A stretch of DNA of 22,475 bases, from positions 1 to 22,475 of IMG/VR virus record IMGVR_UViG_3300010150_005239, one strand, 5' to 3'. Under the pieces are notes generated by a model. That model was not told the origin of the DNA. It saw nothing but the letters and a program-made list of their open reading frames with translations, and did no database searches. The position numbers were made by a program, and so were the translations under genes. Below, in pieces: positions 21,596-22,475 of the stretch (positions within the stretch are counted from its first letter, which is position 1; the number at the start of each line of letters is the position of its first letter). This DNA comes from a virus.

Positions 21596-22475
21596 CTATA
21601 CTTCCTGTTCTAATCCCAACATGCCATAGATTTCCTTTTTTAAAGCCGCAACGTAGCCAGGGTTATCTCTCAGTAGTTTAACCATCTGCTCTTTCCCTTG
21701 AACCTTCACTTTACTAGAGAAGGATTTATCAGGGTTTCCTTTTTTGTCCACAGTCCATTCATCTATCCCTAAGAGGTCGAGGTGGTACTGCATATAGTCC
21801 AGGGTTAGCCACGAGGAACCAGTGATAAAACCTGTCTGTTGACCAAGTTCCATCAGTTCGTAGACCTCGTCGATTCCAATACCATAACGGATGGTGGATT
21901 GAAACTTCTTGTGGGGTGCCACGATAGCGGTAGATTTAGTCACCCAGTTTACCTTTTGTCCTACAATATCAGCGTCGTCAGCAGAACTAGCCTTCATTAA
22001 TTCAATATGTGTACACTCAAGGTCAACGTCAACAGCGTAACCAATCTTACGACCACCAGAACGTCCCTTCTGCTTTTGGTTCATCTTAGCTCGTGTATTA
22101 GCAATCAAGTGTTGAATACCAATAACAGTAACACGATTAACAGGGAGGACAGTAGCAACACGCTTAGTGAACTGAGCCAGCAGGCGATAACCGCCGTCAC
22201 CAGCAACTTGACCAATATCAATGTTATGTTCTTTCTCAGTAGCAATCTGAGAGAATGAGTCAACGACAACTACACAACCTGGGTCATTATGGATGAAGTG
22301 TTCGGCTATAGCAATCCACTCCTCACCCTTTAGAATCTTACCTTCAACCTTACCACCCTTGCCATCCTTTTCTTCCTCTAGGAAAGAGCCGATAACGACA
22401 ATCTTATTAGGGTCTAAGCCTTTAATACCGAGAAGGTCTCGCCTCTTTAATCGACCTTCTACGTTTAGAAAATAC
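21596..22475 (-). CDS. recA: RecA-like recombinase, 5' end outside window
   Basis: The frame runs open from the right edge (first complete codon at 22474) to TAG at 21596, about 292 codons, so the N-terminus and Walker A are missing. CVVVVDSFSQIATE (about 66-79 of the visible part) is Walker B, followed by INRVTVIGIQ-like strand VTVIGIQHLIANTRAK, which matches the L2/ssDNA-binding end of the RecA core. GGRKIGYAVDVDLECTHIEL follows. The C-terminal part (LTLDYMQYHLDLLGIDEW, PGYVAALKKEIYGMLG) is a helical C-domain. It would pair strands in phage recombination and repair. It could be closer to UvsX than to bacterial RecA; without the N-terminus I cannot decide. Confidence 0.85.
   Translation of the reverse strand, partial: YFLNVEGRLKRRDLLGIKGLDPNKIVVIGSFLEEEKDGKGGKVEGKILKGEEWIAIAEHFIHNDPGCVVVVDSFSQIATEKEHNIDIGQVAGDGGYRLLAQFTKRVATVLPVNRVTVIGIQHLIANTRAKMNQKQKGRSGGRKIGYAVDVDLECTHIELMKASSADDADIVGQKVNWVTKSTAIVAPHKKFQSTIRYGIGIDEVYELMELGQQTGFITGSSWLTLDYMQYHLDLLGIDEWTVDKKGNPDKSFSSKVKVQGKEQMVKLLRDNPGYVAALKKEIYGMLGLEQEV

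Noticed and set aside
1-22475. tRNA genes, rRNA, insertion sequences or factor-independent terminators
   Set aside because: The genes leave no room for them; no tRNA-like clover, transposase or hairpin followed by a T-run was seen on either strand.

Overview
This window looks like part of the genome of a tailed double-stranded DNA bacteriophage. Every gene I can support lies on the minus strand. Genes abut or overlap by 1 to about 35 bases, and the largest gap is 39 bases (7623-7661). There are no rRNA or tRNA genes and no host-type operons. The content is a phage replication and recombination set mixed with glycosyltransferases and small unknown proteins. The sequence is moderately AT-rich. 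Several sites match the bacterial sigma-70 consensus very closely, so early transcription probably uses host RNA polymerase. I cannot name the host.

Layout in the direction of transcription (right to left). 22475-20727: a RecA-like recombinase (5' end outside the window), a Vsr/DUF559-type nuclease and a coiled-coil protein. 20743-17239: an acidic protein with a C-terminal Cys4 motif, a DnaB-like helicase and a DnaG-like primase. 17227-14230: a deoxynucleoside monophosphate kinase, a RecB/Cas4-type nuclease, an HNH-like protein and two small unknown proteins. 14229-8036: a bacterial C-family replicase (Pol III alpha) in two separate genes. The N-terminal half has the PHP domain and catalytic aspartates, and the C-terminal half has the rest. 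They are separated by two membrane-anchored small proteins, an exostosin-like glycosyltransferase and a DEDDh exonuclease, which probably supplies proofreading. 8036-6229: two unknown proteins, a single-stranded DNA-binding protein and a phage sigma factor. 6239-1: a sugar-transfer block with three GT-B glycosyltransferases, a methyltransferase-like protein, a peptide deformylase, two small unknown proteins and a Cys-rich protein cut by the left edge.

Helicase, primase, split polymerase, exonuclease, SSB and recombinase together could form an almost complete replisome, with nucleotide supply from the dNMP kinase. The sigma factor suggests a switch to a later transcription programme. The glycosyltransferases may decorate virion proteins, host surface glycans or modified DNA; the sequence does not decide which.

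Most interesting points: the fractured DnaE with a perfect extended consensus promoter whose predicted start lies at the ATG of the C-half; a second perfect promoter inside the primase gene; a membrane-anchored protein that resembles a major-capsid-protein N-terminal arm; and Cys clusters inserted in a glycosyltransferase and in the primase.
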